From NCBI RefSeq assembly GCF_037652055.1, contig NZ_JBBKAH010000003.1:434001-498000 (forward strand): a stretch of 64,000 nucleotides of DNA, written 5' to 3'. This document shows, in pieces, positions 1 through 9,037 of this stretch. The stretch's first letter is position 1. Each line of letters begins with the position of its first letter. The stretch is from Pelagibius sp037652055 (GTDB lineage: Bacteria; Pseudomonadota; Alphaproteobacteria; Kiloniellales; Kiloniellaceae). The translations under genes were made by a program, and so were the position numbers. Under the pieces are notes generated by a model. It did not search any database. It was not told where the DNA came from and was given only the letters and a program-made list of their open reading frames with translations.

Positions 1-1
1 C

Positions 2-751
2 CTGGCCGAGGCCGCGCGCCTGTGCAGGCGGCATAGCGTCCTCTTCATCGCCGACGAAATCCAGACCGGGCTGGGACGCAGCGGGCGCTTCCTCGCCTGC
101 GAACACTGGAACGTCGAGCCGGACATAGTGCTGCTGGCCAAGGCGCTCTCCGGCGGCTTCGTGCCGGTCGGCGCCGTCGCCATGAAGCACTGGATCTTCG
201 CCAAGCTGTTCGACCGCATGGACCGTGCGCTGGTGCACGGCTCCACCTTCGGCAAGAACGACATGGCCATGGCCGCCGGCATCGCCACGCTGGAGACCCT
301 GGACGCGGAGAAGCTGGTCGAGAAGGCGGACACCACCGGCAAGGCGCTGATGAGCGAGCTGACCGCGCTGAAGGACAAGTACGAGCTGTTGAAGGACGTG
401 CGCGGCAAGGGCCTGATGATCGGTCTGGAATTCGGCCCGCCCTCGTCGCTGAAGCCGGGCGGCCTGAAGCTGAAAGCCGCCTGGCACCTGCTGGACACGG
501 CCCGGCGCGGCCTGTTCTGCCAGATGGTGCTGATCCCGCTGCTGCGCGATCACCAGGTCCTCTGCCAGGTTTCCGGCGACGACAACTACATCATCAAGCT
601 GCTGCCGACGCTGACCATCGACGCGGCCGACCGGCGGTGGATCGTCGAGGCCTTCGACGACGTGATCGGCGACTGCCACCAGATCGGCGGCGCCGTGTGG
701 GACCTCGGCCGTTCGCTCGCGAAGCACGGGCTCAAGAACAAGGCCGGCTGA
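2..751 (+). CDS. Class-III PLP-dependent aminotransferase, C-terminal part (5' end outside window)
   Basis: The reading frame is open from the first full codon of the window, so the N-terminus is missing and only about 249 residues are seen. The motif FIADEIQTGLGRSGRF near the start contains the family's Asp that contacts the pyridine nitrogen of PLP. LLAKALSGGFVPVGAV carries the Schiff-base lysine, and HGSTFGKND is the usual phosphate-contact region. These match the ornithine/acetylornithine aminotransferase fold. The C-terminus (CQVSGDDNYIIKLLP) resembles a subgroup of 'aspartate aminotransferase family' proteins, some of which act in hopanoid side-chain amination. That substrate is only a guess, because no hopanoid genes are visible. 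The stop codon is followed by a convergent gene only a few bases away. Confidence 0.85.
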   Translation: MAEAARLCRRHSVLFIADEIQTGLGRSGRFLACEHWNVEPDIVLLAKALSGGFVPVGAVAMKHWIFAKLFDRMDRALVHGSTFGKNDMAMAAGIATLETLDAEKLVEKADTTGKALMSELTALKDKYELLKDVRGKGLMIGLEFGPPSSLKPGGLKLKAAWHLLDTARRGLFCQMVLIPLLRDHQVLCQVSGDDNYIIKLLPTLTIDAADRRWIVEAFDDVIGDCHQIGGAVWDLGRSLAKHGLKNKAG

Positions 752-758
752 CGTCTGT

Positions 759-1694
759 TTATTCAGGCACCGCCGAGACGCGGTGGGCGACACCGGCGGC
801 GAGCATCTCCTGGATCGTGGGGAACCACAGGCCGTCGTGCGGGGTGACGAAGACCTGCGCACGGAACCCGGCCGAGATGCCCTGGGCTTCGTAGAAGGCG
901 AGATCCTTGCTCATCTCGGCCGCCTCGTCGCCGAGATACGCCGGATATCCGGCATTCATCGAATGCTGATGAAACCCGAGCCGCCCCTGAGGCCCCAAGA
1001 CCCGAGTCCTGCCGGCGATGAAGACGGTGGTGCAGGCCGAACTGCACTGGCCGAAAACGAAAGTGTCGAGACCGTGGCGCTGGATCAACCTGGCCATGCC
1101 GCGCGCTTCGTAGACGTGGCCGCCGGGACCGTCGAGAACGATGCCGCGAATCTGGGGGTTGTCCTGCAGCAGAGCCGTCAGCTTCCGGGTCGCGCCCAGT
1201 TCCAAAGTGCCCGCGAAACGCAGCAGGGTCGAGTCGCCGGGATCAGGCGCCAGCACGTAGCGGGCGGCGCGGTCACGCTCCCGCGCCAGGTATGCCGGCT
1301 CGTCCGCCGGCCCCTGGAACAGAACCAGGAAAGCGCCGATCGCGCTGGTCAGGGTGACGGCGATCGCCCCGACGATGCCGATGTAGGTAATGATGGTCAC
1401 ACCGCCGGTGCCGGCATCGTTCTGGTAGGCGTCGCAGGCCCGCACCACGCCGATGACCTGCCAGGCGAAGACGACGCCATGGAAGAGCAGCGCGAAGGAA
1501 ACGGTCGCGACGGCCACCACAGCCGGATCCTCGAGGAAGGGCGGACGGGTGAACGGCTCGAGCTTCAGAATTGCCACGCGCAGCAGAACCAGGTTGATCC
1601 AGAACGACCAGGCCAGCGAATGCCGCCCCTGCCAGTGGGCACGCAGATAGCCGGCGAGAAATCCGGACCCTTGGGCTAGCGGTGCGCTTGTCAT
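759..1694 (-). CDS. Membrane protein with C-terminal ClpP/crotonase-like domain
   Basis: 311 residues. Three hydrophobic segments (about residues 29-45, 58-84 and 99-126) anchor the N-terminal half. The C-terminal half looks like a ClpP-type serine-protease fold: GPGGHV (189-194) for the oxyanion loop, CSSAC (217-221) holding the candidate nucleophilic Ser, and FHQHS (241-245) holding the candidate His. This arrangement is seen in alphaproteobacterial COG3904-type 'periplasmic protein' families, whose substrates are not known. Proteolytic activity is inferred from these motifs only. The gene is monocistronic and converges on the aminotransferase. Confidence 0.7.
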   Translation of the reverse strand: MTSAPLAQGSGFLAGYLRAHWQGRHSLAWSFWINLVLLRVAILKLEPFTRPPFLEDPAVVAVATVSFALLFHGVVFAWQVIGVVRACDAYQNDAGTGGVTIITYIGIVGAIAVTLTSAIGAFLVLFQGPADEPAYLARERDRAARYVLAPDPGDSTLLRFAGTLELGATRKLTALLQDNPQIRGIVLDGPGGHVYEARGMARLIQRHGLDTFVFGQCSSACTTVFIAGRTRVLGPQGRLGFHQHSMNAGYPAYLGDEAAEMSKDLAFYEAQGISAGFRAQVFVTPHDGLWFPTIQEMLAAGVAHRVSAVPE

Positions 1695-1976
1695 GCTTTC
1701 CCGTCACGCATCGTCCCAGCTTAGCAAATTTTCCCGTCCGGGCCTTGTCCCTTCGCCCGCCAATGGTCTCAAGGCCGAGGCCGGCGCGGCGTGATCCCGC
1801 AGCCCGGGCGGCACCGGGACGGCGCGCGGAGGTGTCAAGCGTTAACGGCGCTCTACCCCCGGTAGGAAACACCTCTTCTTTGCCTCGCTTCCGTCAAAGA
1901 ATCGCCGCAACTGCTAGCGAAGTTTAGACGTTACGGTGCTAATGCTTTCTCCCAGAGCTTCACCCGGGGCTTCTGA

Positions 1977-2495
1977 ATGCCGACAACGGCTGTCTTTTCC
2001 TTGCCGAAGGAGGCGGCGCCCAAGATCAAGGCGCTGTTCGACTATTGGCGATCGATCCATCCGGCGCCGGCTGGAGGAGGCGGATCTTTGCCCAGGCTCC
2101 TGCCGGGGCGCCAGCATCTCGATCCCATCGACATTCCCGAGTTGCTGCCCAACATCTGGATGATCGACGTGCTGCGCGAGCCCGAGGGTGGCGATATCCC
2201 GCGCTTCCGGTTCCGCCTGATCGGCACGGAGATCGTGAAGTTCACGGGGCGCGACGCCACCGGCAAGCCGCTCGATGCGGTCTATCCCGACTACCCCAAC
2301 ACCGAGGCCTTCCGCTTCCACCGCGCGGTGGCCGAGAACGGCGAACCCGGCTACCGCAGGAGCGGCGTGCTGTCCAACCCGGGACGCGATTTCGTGGAGG
2401 CCGAGCGCCTCTACCTGCCGCTCGCCGAGGACGGCAGGACCGTCGACATCATCCTGGTGATGACCCTCTACCAGGGCGATCCGCCGCGGCGGTAG
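1977..2495 (+). CDS. PAS_5-type PAS domain protein
   Basis: 172 residues, essentially a single PAS_5 (formerly DUF1457) domain. Typical features are the N-terminal helix ending in LFDYWRSIHP, the LDPIDIPELLPNIWMIDV segment, RFRFRLIGTEIVKFTGRDATGKPLD, and the terminal strand YLPLAEDGRTVDIILVM. The family is abundant in Rhodospirillales and usually stands alone with no output domain. A sensory or ligand-binding role is presumed but not known. The start ATG follows a modest GGGG-containing ribosome site. The 280 bases upstream hold no other gene. Confidence 0.8.
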   Translation: MPTTAVFSLPKEAAPKIKALFDYWRSIHPAPAGGGGSLPRLLPGRQHLDPIDIPELLPNIWMIDVLREPEGGDIPRFRFRLIGTEIVKFTGRDATGKPLDAVYPDYPNTEAFRFHRAVAENGEPGYRRSGVLSNPGRDFVEAERLYLPLAEDGRTVDIILVMTLYQGDPPRR

Positions 2496-2528
2496 CGCGG
2501 CGCCTCTTCTTAGAAATGTCGCGACCCT

Positions 2529-5500
2529 TCAGTGGAAGTCTCGCGACTTGGGCATCGGGTTCACGTCGCGCGGGTGGCGGCGGATATCCGGGCGCTGGTC
2601 GCGGGTCGGGCGCTTCACCTCGTCGGCGCGCGCGGCGTCGGACTTCAGGCCGGCGAGGCGGTCGGTCATGTCGACCAGATCCTCGGCGACGACGTGGATC
2701 ACCAAGCCCTCGCGCTGCAGCCGGCCGCTGACGGCGAGCAAACTCGATTTCAGAACGACGGCGCGGTAGGCCTCGAAGACCTGGGGCCAGATGATGACGT
2801 TGGCGACGCCGGTCTCGTCCTCCAGGGTCGCGAAGATGACGCCGCTGGCGCTGCCCGGACGCTGGCGCACCAGCACGAGGCCCGCCACCCGCACGCGGCT
2901 GCCGGGCTTCAGCTCGGACAGCTGCATGGATTCCACGACACCTTCCTGCGCCAGGGTTTCGCGCAAAAAGGCGAGCGGATGCGCCTTCAGAGAAAGGCGC
3001 AGCGAGAGATAGTCGTCGACGACGTGTTCGCTCAAGGCCATCTTCGGCAAGGCGACGGCCGGCTCGGCGCCGCGGTCCTCGATGCCGGCAGCGGCGAAGA
3101 GCGGCAGCGGTGCGCTTTTCTTCTTTTCGCCGGGCAGGCGCTTCACCGCCCACAGCGCCTCGCGCCGCGCAAGTCCTTGCGAGCGGAAGGCATCGGCGCG
3201 CGCCAGCGCCTCCAGCGCCAGGGGCTTCAGCCCGGCGCGGCGCCAGACCGACAAGGGATCGGGATAGCCCTCGTCTCTTTGTGCGACAAGCGCGTTGGCA
3301 TCGTCTTCGGAAAGCCCCTTCACCTGGCGCAGGCCCAGACGCAGCGCGTAGCCCTGGCGGTCGCTGGCGGGTTCGAGCGTGCAGTCCCACGCGCTGAAGT
3401 TCACGTCGGGCGCGCGGATCTCGACGCCGTGCTCGCGGGCATCGCGGATGAGCTGTGCCGGCGCGTAGAAACCCATGGGCTGGCTGTTCAGCAGCGCGGC
3501 GGCGAAGACCGCCGGATAGTGGTGCTTCATCCAGGCGGAGACGTAGACCAGCAGGGCGAAGCTCGCCGCGTGGCTCTCGGGGAAGCCATAGGTGCCGAAG
3601 CCCTCGATCTGCTTGAAGCAACGCGCGGCGAAGTCCTCGCTGTAGCCGTTCGCCCCCATGCCGGCGATGAACTTGTCGCGGAAGGTGTGGATGGTGCCGA
3701 GGCGCTTGAAGGTCGCCATGGCGCGGCGCAGCCGGTCGGCCTCGGCCGGCGCGAAACCGGCGCCGACGATGGCGATCTGCATCGCCTGCTCCTGGAACAG
3801 CGGCACGCCCAAGGTTTTTTCCAGCACGCGGCGCAGGGCATCGGAGGGATACTCGACCTTCTCCTTGCCGTCGCGCCGGCGCAAGTAGGGATGCACCATG
3901 TCGCCCTGGATCGGTCCCGGCCGCACGATGGCGACCTCGATGACGAGATCGTAGAACTCGCGCGGCTTCAGGCGCGGCAGCATGGACATCTGTGCGCGGC
4001 TTTCGACCTGGAATACGCCGATGGAATCGGCGCGGCTGAGCATCTCGTAGACTGCAGGGTCTTCGGCGGGCACCGCAGCGAGCGTGAGGTCGCGGCCGTA
4101 ATGCCGGCGCAACAGCTCGAAGCCCTTGCGCAGGCAGGTCAGCATGCCGAGCGCCAGCACGTCGACCTTGAGAATGCCCAGCGCGTCGAGGTCGTCCTTG
4201 TCCCATTCGATGACCGTGCGGTCCTGCATCGCCGCGTTCTCGATGGGGACCACTTCGCATAAAGGGCTCTGGGTCATGACGAAGCCGCCGACATGCTGCG
4301 AGAGGTGGCGCGGAAAACCGACCAGCATGTGGGTCAGCGCCAGCGCCTGGGCGAGGCGGCGATCGTTCGGGTCGAGCCCCAGCTCGCGCACCGAAGCCTC
4401 CTCGACGCCCTCCTTGCTCCAGCCCCAGATGGCACCGGCCAGGGCCGCGACGGTATCGGCGGAAAGCCCCATGGCCTTGCCGACCTCGCGCATCGCCCCG
4501 CGGGTGCGGTAGCAGATGACGGTGGCGGTCAGCGCCGTGCGCTCGCGCCCGTACTTGGCGTAGATGTACTGCATCACCTCCTCGCGGCGCTCGTGCTCGA
4601 AATCGACGTCGATGTCCGGCGGCTCCTGCCGCTCCGCGGAGACGAAGCGCTCGAACAGCAGATCCATGCGCGCCGGGTCGACCTCGGTGATTCCCAGGCA
4701 AAAGCAGACCGCCGAGTTGGCCGCCGAGCCGCGCCCCTGGCAAAGAATGTCCTGCGAACGGGCAAAGCGCACCACGTCCTCCACCGTGAGGAAGAAAGGC
4801 GCGTAGTCGAGGCGGCCGATGAGGCCGAGCTCGTGGCGGATCGCCCGCTGCACGCCCTCGGGCACGCCCCCCGGATAGCGATCGTTCGGATAGCGGCGCG
4901 CGGCGCCTTCCCAGGTGAGGTGTTCCAGTTCCTGCTGCGGCGTGCGGCCACCGCTGGTCAGCTCCTCCGGATAGTCGTGGGACAGTTCGTCGAGCGAGAA
5001 GCGGCAGCGTTCGGCGATCTCCAGCGTGTTGGCCAGCGCCTCCGGATAGCTGCGGAAAAGATGTGCCATCTCCTCTGTCTTTTTCAGATGGCGCTCGGCA
5101 TTGCCGTCCAGGCGGTACCCCGCGGCATCGATGGTGCAGTGCTCGCGGATGCAGGTGACGACATCGAGCAGCGGCTTGCGCGAGGCCACGTGCAGGCGCA
5201 CGTCGTTGCAGGCGGCAAGGCCGACGCCGGCCTCTTTCGCAAGGGCGGCCAGCGCGGCGAGGCGGCGGTGGTCATCGCCCCGGTAAAGCGCGCGGGCACC
5301 GAGATAGACGCTGCCGGGAAAGGCGGCGGCAAGCTCATGCAGCCCCTCCGCCACATCGCCGTCCGGCAGCACGACGAAGACCTGGCCGCCCCCGTGGGCA
5401 ATGACGTCGTCCAGCGAGAAAATACAATCGCCCTTCGCCGCCCGCCGCTTGCCGAGGGTGAGCAGGCGGCAGAGCCGCGCGTAGGCGGCGCGGTCAGTCG

Positions 5501-5771
5501 GAAAACACAGCAGTTCGGGGCCGGCTGCAGGAACGAGGCGCGCACCGACCAGCAGGCGGAAGCTTTCGCCGCGTGCCACCAGCTCCTTCACCGCGACATG
5601 GGCGCGCACCACGCCGGCCAGCGAGTTGCGGTCGGCAAGGGCGATGCCCGGCAGCGCCAGCGCGGCGGCGGCCAGCACCAGCTCTTCCGGATGCGAGCCC
5701 GCGCGCAGGAAGGAGAAGTTGCTCGTCACTTCGAGCGGGAAGTAGTCGGGGGGCGGTGTTCTTTTTTTCAT
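2529..5771 (-). CDS. dnaE2: Error-prone DNA polymerase III alpha subunit DnaE2 (ImuC)
   Basis: 1080 residues, the normal length for DnaE2. An N-terminal PHP domain begins FPLEVTSNFSFLRAGSHPEEL. The C-family polymerase catalytic aspartates are visible in PPDIDVDF (about residues 383-390) and in LDALGILKVDVLALG. The fingers region CQGRGSAANSAVCF and a C-terminal OB-fold (VRVAGLVLVRQRPGSASGVIFATLEDETG) follow. DnaE2 carries out translesion synthesis as the catalytic member of the ImuA-ImuB-DnaE2 mutasome. Both partners lie upstream on the same strand, but about 700 bases of repeat-DUF559-repeat DNA separate imuB from dnaE2. Whether dnaE2 is still read from the imuA SOS promoter is therefore uncertain. 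I see no separate LexA box directly upstream of it. Confidence 0.96.
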   Translation of the reverse strand: MKKRTPPPDYFPLEVTSNFSFLRAGSHPEELVLAAAALALPGIALADRNSLAGVVRAHVAVKELVARGESFRLLVGARLVPAAGPELLCFPTDRAAYARLCRLLTLGKRRAAKGDCIFSLDDVIAHGGGQVFVVLPDGDVAEGLHELAAAFPGSVYLGARALYRGDDHRRLAALAALAKEAGVGLAACNDVRLHVASRKPLLDVVTCIREHCTIDAAGYRLDGNAERHLKKTEEMAHLFRSYPEALANTLEIAERCRFSLDELSHDYPEELTSGGRTPQQELEHLTWEGAARRYPNDRYPGGVPEGVQRAIRHELGLIGRLDYAPFFLTVEDVVRFARSQDILCQGRGSAANSAVCFCLGITEVDPARMDLLFERFVSAERQEPPDIDVDFEHERREEVMQYIYAKYGRERTALTATVICYRTRGAMREVGKAMGLSADTVAALAGAIWGWSKEGVEEASVRELGLDPNDRRLAQALALTHMLVGFPRHLSQHVGGFVMTQSPLCEVVPIENAAMQDRTVIEWDKDDLDALGILKVDVLALGMLTCLRKGFELLRRHYGRDLTLAAVPAEDPAVYEMLSRADSIGVFQVESRAQMSMLPRLKPREFYDLVIEVAIVRPGPIQGDMVHPYLRRRDGKEKVEYPSDALRRVLEKTLGVPLFQEQAMQIAIVGAGFAPAEADRLRRAMATFKRLGTIHTFRDKFIAGMGANGYSEDFAARCFKQIEGFGTYGFPESHAASFALLVYVSAWMKHHYPAVFAAALLNSQPMGFYAPAQLIRDAREHGVEIRAPDVNFSAWDCTLEPASDRQGYALRLGLRQVKGLSEDDANALVAQRDEGYPDPLSVWRRAGLKPLALEALARADAFRSQGLARREALWAVKRLPGEKKKSAPLPLFAAAGIEDRGAEPAVALPKMALSEHVVDDYLSLRLSLKAHPLAFLRETLAQEGVVESMQLSELKPGSRVRVAGLVLVRQRPGSASGVIFATLEDETGVANVIIWPQVFEAYRAVVLKSSLLAVSGRLQREGLVIHVVAEDLVDMTDRLAGLKSDAARADEVKRPTRDQRPDIRRHPRDVNPMPKSRDFH

Positions 5772-5792
5772 GGGCGGTGTGGTTGCGGCGAC

Positions 5793-5963
5793 ATCCCCCT
5801 CACCCAGCTTCGTCTAAGCGCGAACGCTGTTCGCGCAAGACTTCGTAGCCCTCTCCCTCCAGGGGAGAGGGCAAATCAAAATCCCCTCTCCCCTCTGTGG
5901 GAGAGGGTTGTGAAGCCTTAGTGAGGTCGAAGACCGAACTTAGGCGGAGCTGGGTGAGGGGGA
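5793..5963. repeat. Dispersed palindromic repeat, family A, full copy 1
   Basis: The block begins CCCCCTCACCCAGCTTCG and ends with the near-complement CGGAGCTGGGTGAGGGGG. Inside are two short GC-rich hairpins of the form CCCTCTCCC...GGGAGAGGG. The right edge abuts the stop codon of the DUF559 gene (5964-5966) with no gap. A second full copy lies on the other side of that gene, and a half copy lies at 10719-10800. The structure resembles a non-autonomous, REP/MITE-like intergenic element. Confidence 0.8.
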
Positions 5964-6296
5964 TCACGGTTTCTCCAATGTTTCGAGAATCCGCATCAAC
6001 ACGCCCTCCATGTTTTCCAGCAGCTCGAAGTTCCAGAAACGCAGCACGCGGAAGCCGCGGCTTTCAAGCCAGAGCGTGCGCTCCTGGTCGCGTGCGCGGC
6101 GCTGGTCGTCGCCGTGCGGTGAGCCATCGAGTTCGACCACGAGGCGTTCGTCGTAGCAGCAGAAGTCAACGATGTAGCGCCCCAGCGGCACCTGGCGTCG
6201 GAACTTGTGCCCTTCCAGCCGGCGGTTGCGCAGACGCGACCAAAGCTTTTGCTCCACTGTCGTCTGGCTGCGTCTCAGTGCACGTGCTTGCGACAT
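5964..6296 (-). CDS. DUF559 endonuclease-like (Vsr-fold) protein
   Basis: 110 residues matching the DUF559 family, which has a very-short-patch-repair/restriction-endonuclease-like fold. Visible family features are TVEQKLWSRLRNRRLEGHKFRRQVPLGRYIVDFCC, ERLVVELDGSPH with the presumed acidic metal ligands (VDF...VELDG), and RVLRFWNFE. The biochemical role of DUF559 proteins is not established. The gene lies between imuB and dnaE2 on the same strand, but each flank is a copy of the same palindromic repeat. Its stop codon touches one copy and its start lies about 5 bases from the other, so the unit looks inserted into the mutasome operon. Confidence 0.85.
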   Translation of the reverse strand: MSQARALRRSQTTVEQKLWSRLRNRRLEGHKFRRQVPLGRYIVDFCCYDERLVVELDGSPHGDDQRRARDQERTLWLESRGFRVLRFWNFELLENMEGVLMRILETLEKP

Positions 6297-6300
6297 CGTT

Positions 6301-6459
6301 GCCCCTCACCCAGCTTCGCGTAATCGCGTGGAACGCGCTAACGCTGCGCATCCCTCTCCCACGGAGGGGAGAGGGAAACAACAAACCCTCTCCCCTCGCG
6401 GGAGAGGGTTGCGAAGGCTTGGCGAGTGAAACGAGCCTAGCCGGAGCTGGGTGACGGGG
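6301..6459. repeat. Dispersed palindromic repeat, family A, full copy 2
   Basis: Same architecture as the copy at 5793-5963: it opens CCCCTCACCCAGCTTCGCG, has two internal CCCTCTCCC/GGGAGAGGG hairpins, and ends CCGGAGCTGGGTGACGGGG. It ends 7 bases before the imuB stop codon and begins about 5 bases from the DUF559 start codon. Sequence between the arms differs from copy 1, so the two are diverged relatives, not a recent duplication. Confidence 0.8.
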
Positions 6460-6466
6460 AACTTCA

Positions 6467-8137
6467 TCACCCGAACAGCCCGTGCAGGTACCAGTCGCCG
6501 GCGGCGCGGTAGAGCCAGTAGCGGCGGCCGTCGGCGTCTTCGACGCGGAAGTAGTCGCGCGGCGGGGCGGCGCTCTCCTCCTCGTCCGTACGCCACCACT
6601 CGCCAAGCAGGCGTTCGGGCCCCTCGGCGCGCACCACCTGGTGCAAGACGCGGCGCCAGCGGAACTGCGCGGGCGGATAGTCGGGCAGCAGCGACAGCGC
6701 CTCCACCGGTTCCGGCCGCGCGAGCAGGCGCAAGGGACGCAGCTTCGGATGCGGTGTCTTCTGCCAGTCATCATTCGCCCTGGTGTCGTTTGCGTCATCG
6801 CCACCGGCGGGGGCGAGCGCGAAGGCGCGCTCCGGCACATGACTTTCGACCATCCGCGGCGCACGCACGGCGCCGTTGCCAAGGCGTCCCGCAAGGCGGT
6901 CGACCAGCTCGGGAATGTCCTTCGCTCCTTCTGCAGCCGCTTGGCCCGCCGTGCCGCCCTCGTGGCTGAGCGTCATCTGCTGGTCGGCGAGCTTTGCGGT
7001 CAGCGTGGCGCCGAGGGTCATCACCTCGATGCCGAAGCCGGGGTCGAGGCGCGGCAGCTTTTCGGTGAAGAGGCGGCGCAGATGTTTCGCGTCGCGGCTG
7101 GGCCGGCTGGTGCCCAGCGTCAGGCGCTGCAGGCTGCCGTCGCTGCGGTAGGCGGTCAGCTCCAGTTGCCGGGCGCCGCGCCCGGCGCGCGCCAGCTCGC
7201 CGCAGAGGTGCGCCAGCAGCAGGGTGACGGCGCGGCCGATATCCTCGGGATCGCTCACCGGCTCGGCGAAGAGTTGCCGCGAGAGCCAGGCCGCCGGCGG
7301 GGACTGCGGCGAGAGCGCCTCGGCCTCCTGCCCCAGCGCCTGGGCGAGGCGGCGCACGGCCAGCGCGCCGAAGCGCGGCGTCATGACGGCGGCATTCAGG
7401 GGATAGAGATCTTCCACACGGCGCAGGCCGAGACGGTCCATCAGCTCCACCGTCTTCGGCAAGAGGCGCAGGGCCCGGGGCGGCAGCGGTGCCAGCGCCG
7501 CGCGCTGATGCCCCGGCATCACGACCACGCAGGGGTGATCGGTGGTGGCGGCGTGGCGCGCCATCGCCCAGGCGCAGCCGATGGTGTCGGCCAGCGCCGC
7601 GCGCGCCGTGTAGCCGAAGCCGGCAAGGCGCGCCTGCAGGTCCTCCAGCAGCGCGCGTTCGCCGCCGAAGAGGTGGGCGCAGCCGGTGACATCCAGCAGC
7701 ACGCCCGCCCCGCCGCTGAACGGGCCGCCCCACACGGACAGGCCGGCATCGTGCTCACTGTCGGGCGCCGTCCAGGGCGTGTAGCGCGCGCACCAGGCGG
7801 CGAGCGCGGCCAGCGCGCGGGCGTCGGCCTGCGGCGCGTGCGGCACGGTGACGAGACCGGGCAGCAGCGCGCGCGCCTCGGCCAGCGGCAGGCCGGGCTC
7901 CAGCCCGCCGCGCTCGGCCGCTGCGTTCACCGCCGCGAGGACCAGGCGGGTGACGTCGTCGGCGACCAGCGCGAGCGGCTGACGCGTCTCGTCAGACCGG
8001 GTACATGACTCAGACCGCGTGCCGGAAGCCGACCAGCTCTCCCCCTGCCCCTTCCGGGCCGCGCGGCTCGCGGCGCGGCTGCGCGTCCAGCGGTCGGTCG
8101 CAAAGCGCGGAAGCCAAAGAGAAACCACACGCCGCAT
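6467..8137 (-). CDS. imuB: ImuB, catalytically inactive Y-family polymerase-like mutasome adaptor
   Basis: 556 residues. The start MRRVVSLWLPRFATDR is the standard ImuB N-terminus and lacks the Asp-containing metal-binding motif of active Y-family polymerases. The second metal site is likewise replaced, by VLLDVTGCAHLFGGE. A helix-hairpin-helix-like segment (LLPKTVELMDRLGLRRVEDLYPL), a little-finger-like region and the C-terminal segment FRVEDADGRRYWLYRAAGDWYLHGLFG complete the family layout. ImuB acts as the hub joining ImuA, the beta clamp and DnaE2. Its first 128 bases overlap the 3' end of imuA in another frame, consistent with translational coupling. Confidence 0.95.
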   Translation of the reverse strand: MRRVVSLWLPRFATDRWTRSRAASRAARKGQGESWSASGTRSESCTRSDETRQPLALVADDVTRLVLAAVNAAAERGGLEPGLPLAEARALLPGLVTVPHAPQADARALAALAAWCARYTPWTAPDSEHDAGLSVWGGPFSGGAGVLLDVTGCAHLFGGERALLEDLQARLAGFGYTARAALADTIGCAWAMARHAATTDHPCVVVMPGHQRAALAPLPPRALRLLPKTVELMDRLGLRRVEDLYPLNAAVMTPRFGALAVRRLAQALGQEAEALSPQSPPAAWLSRQLFAEPVSDPEDIGRAVTLLLAHLCGELARAGRGARQLELTAYRSDGSLQRLTLGTSRPSRDAKHLRRLFTEKLPRLDPGFGIEVMTLGATLTAKLADQQMTLSHEGGTAGQAAAEGAKDIPELVDRLAGRLGNGAVRAPRMVESHVPERAFALAPAGGDDANDTRANDDWQKTPHPKLRPLRLLARPEPVEALSLLPDYPPAQFRWRRVLHQVVRAEGPERLLGEWWRTDEEESAAPPRDYFRVEDADGRRYWLYRAAGDWYLHGLFG

Positions 8138-9002
8138 CGTCCCACTCCACTTGCCAGGACCCGGGCGCCGCCCCGCGGCAGCGCAGCAGGTCGAGCCGCC
8201 AGCGCGGGCGGCCGATGAATGTCTCCCCCAGATCGTCTTGTGACTGTGCCGCCGTCACGCGCCAGCGGCTGAGCGCGGCGCTGGCCGCGCGGCCCTGACG
8301 CAGCGGGCGGAAGCGTCGGTGCAGCGCGAAGGCGGTGACGCCTTTACCCTGGTCTCCCTGGGCTCCCAGGCTCGCCTCGGCGGCGAGCTGTAGGCGCCGC
8401 CCGGCGAGGCGGTCGAGCCCTTCGACCTCGCCCACCACGGCGCAGAGGCGGCGGCAGCGCAGCCCCTCCTCCATCGCCCAGAGAACCTCGGCGTCGGACC
8501 GGGCGCGCACCAGCAGGAAGCGCGCGGGGGCGAGCCCCTGGCCCGCCAGCGCCGGCGGGTAGAGATCGCCCTGGCGCGAGATCCAGAGGATGGGGGCTCC
8601 GCCGGGAACGGCACGTTCCAGGCGCGATAAGAGCGCCAGGCAGAAGCCCAGCGTCACGCCGTCGTCCCACTCCGCCCGCTCCCCCTCGATCTCGTGCAGC
8701 GCCCCCAGCGGCAGCCCGCCGCCCGGCAGCGCCGCGTCGAGGGCGGCAAGGCCCAGGGGTGCGACGGGGCGCGCCCGGCCGGAAAGGCCGCCGCGCTCGA
8801 TGCGGCGGACTTGTTCTCTTATGGCGGCCAAGCCGCCGGGGCCACGGAGGGCGGTAAGGCCGTCGATGGGGCCGGCTTCTGCGGAAAAGAGTCCTTCCCC
8901 CGGGGGAATCCGAGCCCCGGACTCGGGCAAAGCCGCCGCCCTGCCGGCTACCGGCGCGGCAGCCGAGAAAACCCGGCCTTTCTCGCGGAAAAGGAGCGAC
9001 AT
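8010..9002 (-). CDS. imuA: ImuA, RecA-like mutasome accessory protein
   Basis: 330 residues, first gene of the SOS mutasome cassette. The RecA/SulA-like core includes LAALDAALPGGGLPLGALHEIEG, PILWISRQGDLYPPALAGQGL and the C-terminal stretch WRLDLLRCRGAAPGSWQVEWDDA. These are typical of ImuA proteins, which bind RecA/ImuB and are required for damage-induced mutagenesis. A LexA box overlapping a well-formed promoter lies 36-50 bases upstream of the chosen ATG. The 3' end overlaps imuB. Confidence 0.93.
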   Translation of the reverse strand: MSLLFREKGRVFSAAAPVAGRAAALPESGARIPPGEGLFSAEAGPIDGLTALRGPGGLAAIREQVRRIERGGLSGRARPVAPLGLAALDAALPGGGLPLGALHEIEGERAEWDDGVTLGFCLALLSRLERAVPGGAPILWISRQGDLYPPALAGQGLAPARFLLVRARSDAEVLWAMEEGLRCRRLCAVVGEVEGLDRLAGRRLQLAAEASLGAQGDQGKGVTAFALHRRFRPLRQGRAASAALSRWRVTAAQSQDDLGETFIGRPRWRLDLLRCRGAAPGSWQVEWDDAACGFSLASALCDRPLDAQPRREPRGPEGAGGELVGFRHAV

Positions 9003-9037
9003 CGGCGACTCTTCAACCTAAGGGAAACAGGAGGTTT

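Noticed and set aside
4293..5921. Long plus-strand open frame antisense to dnaE2
   Set aside because: The residue composition is typical of antisense reading through a GC-rich gene and there is no recognisable domain; dnaE2 on the minus strand accounts for the region.
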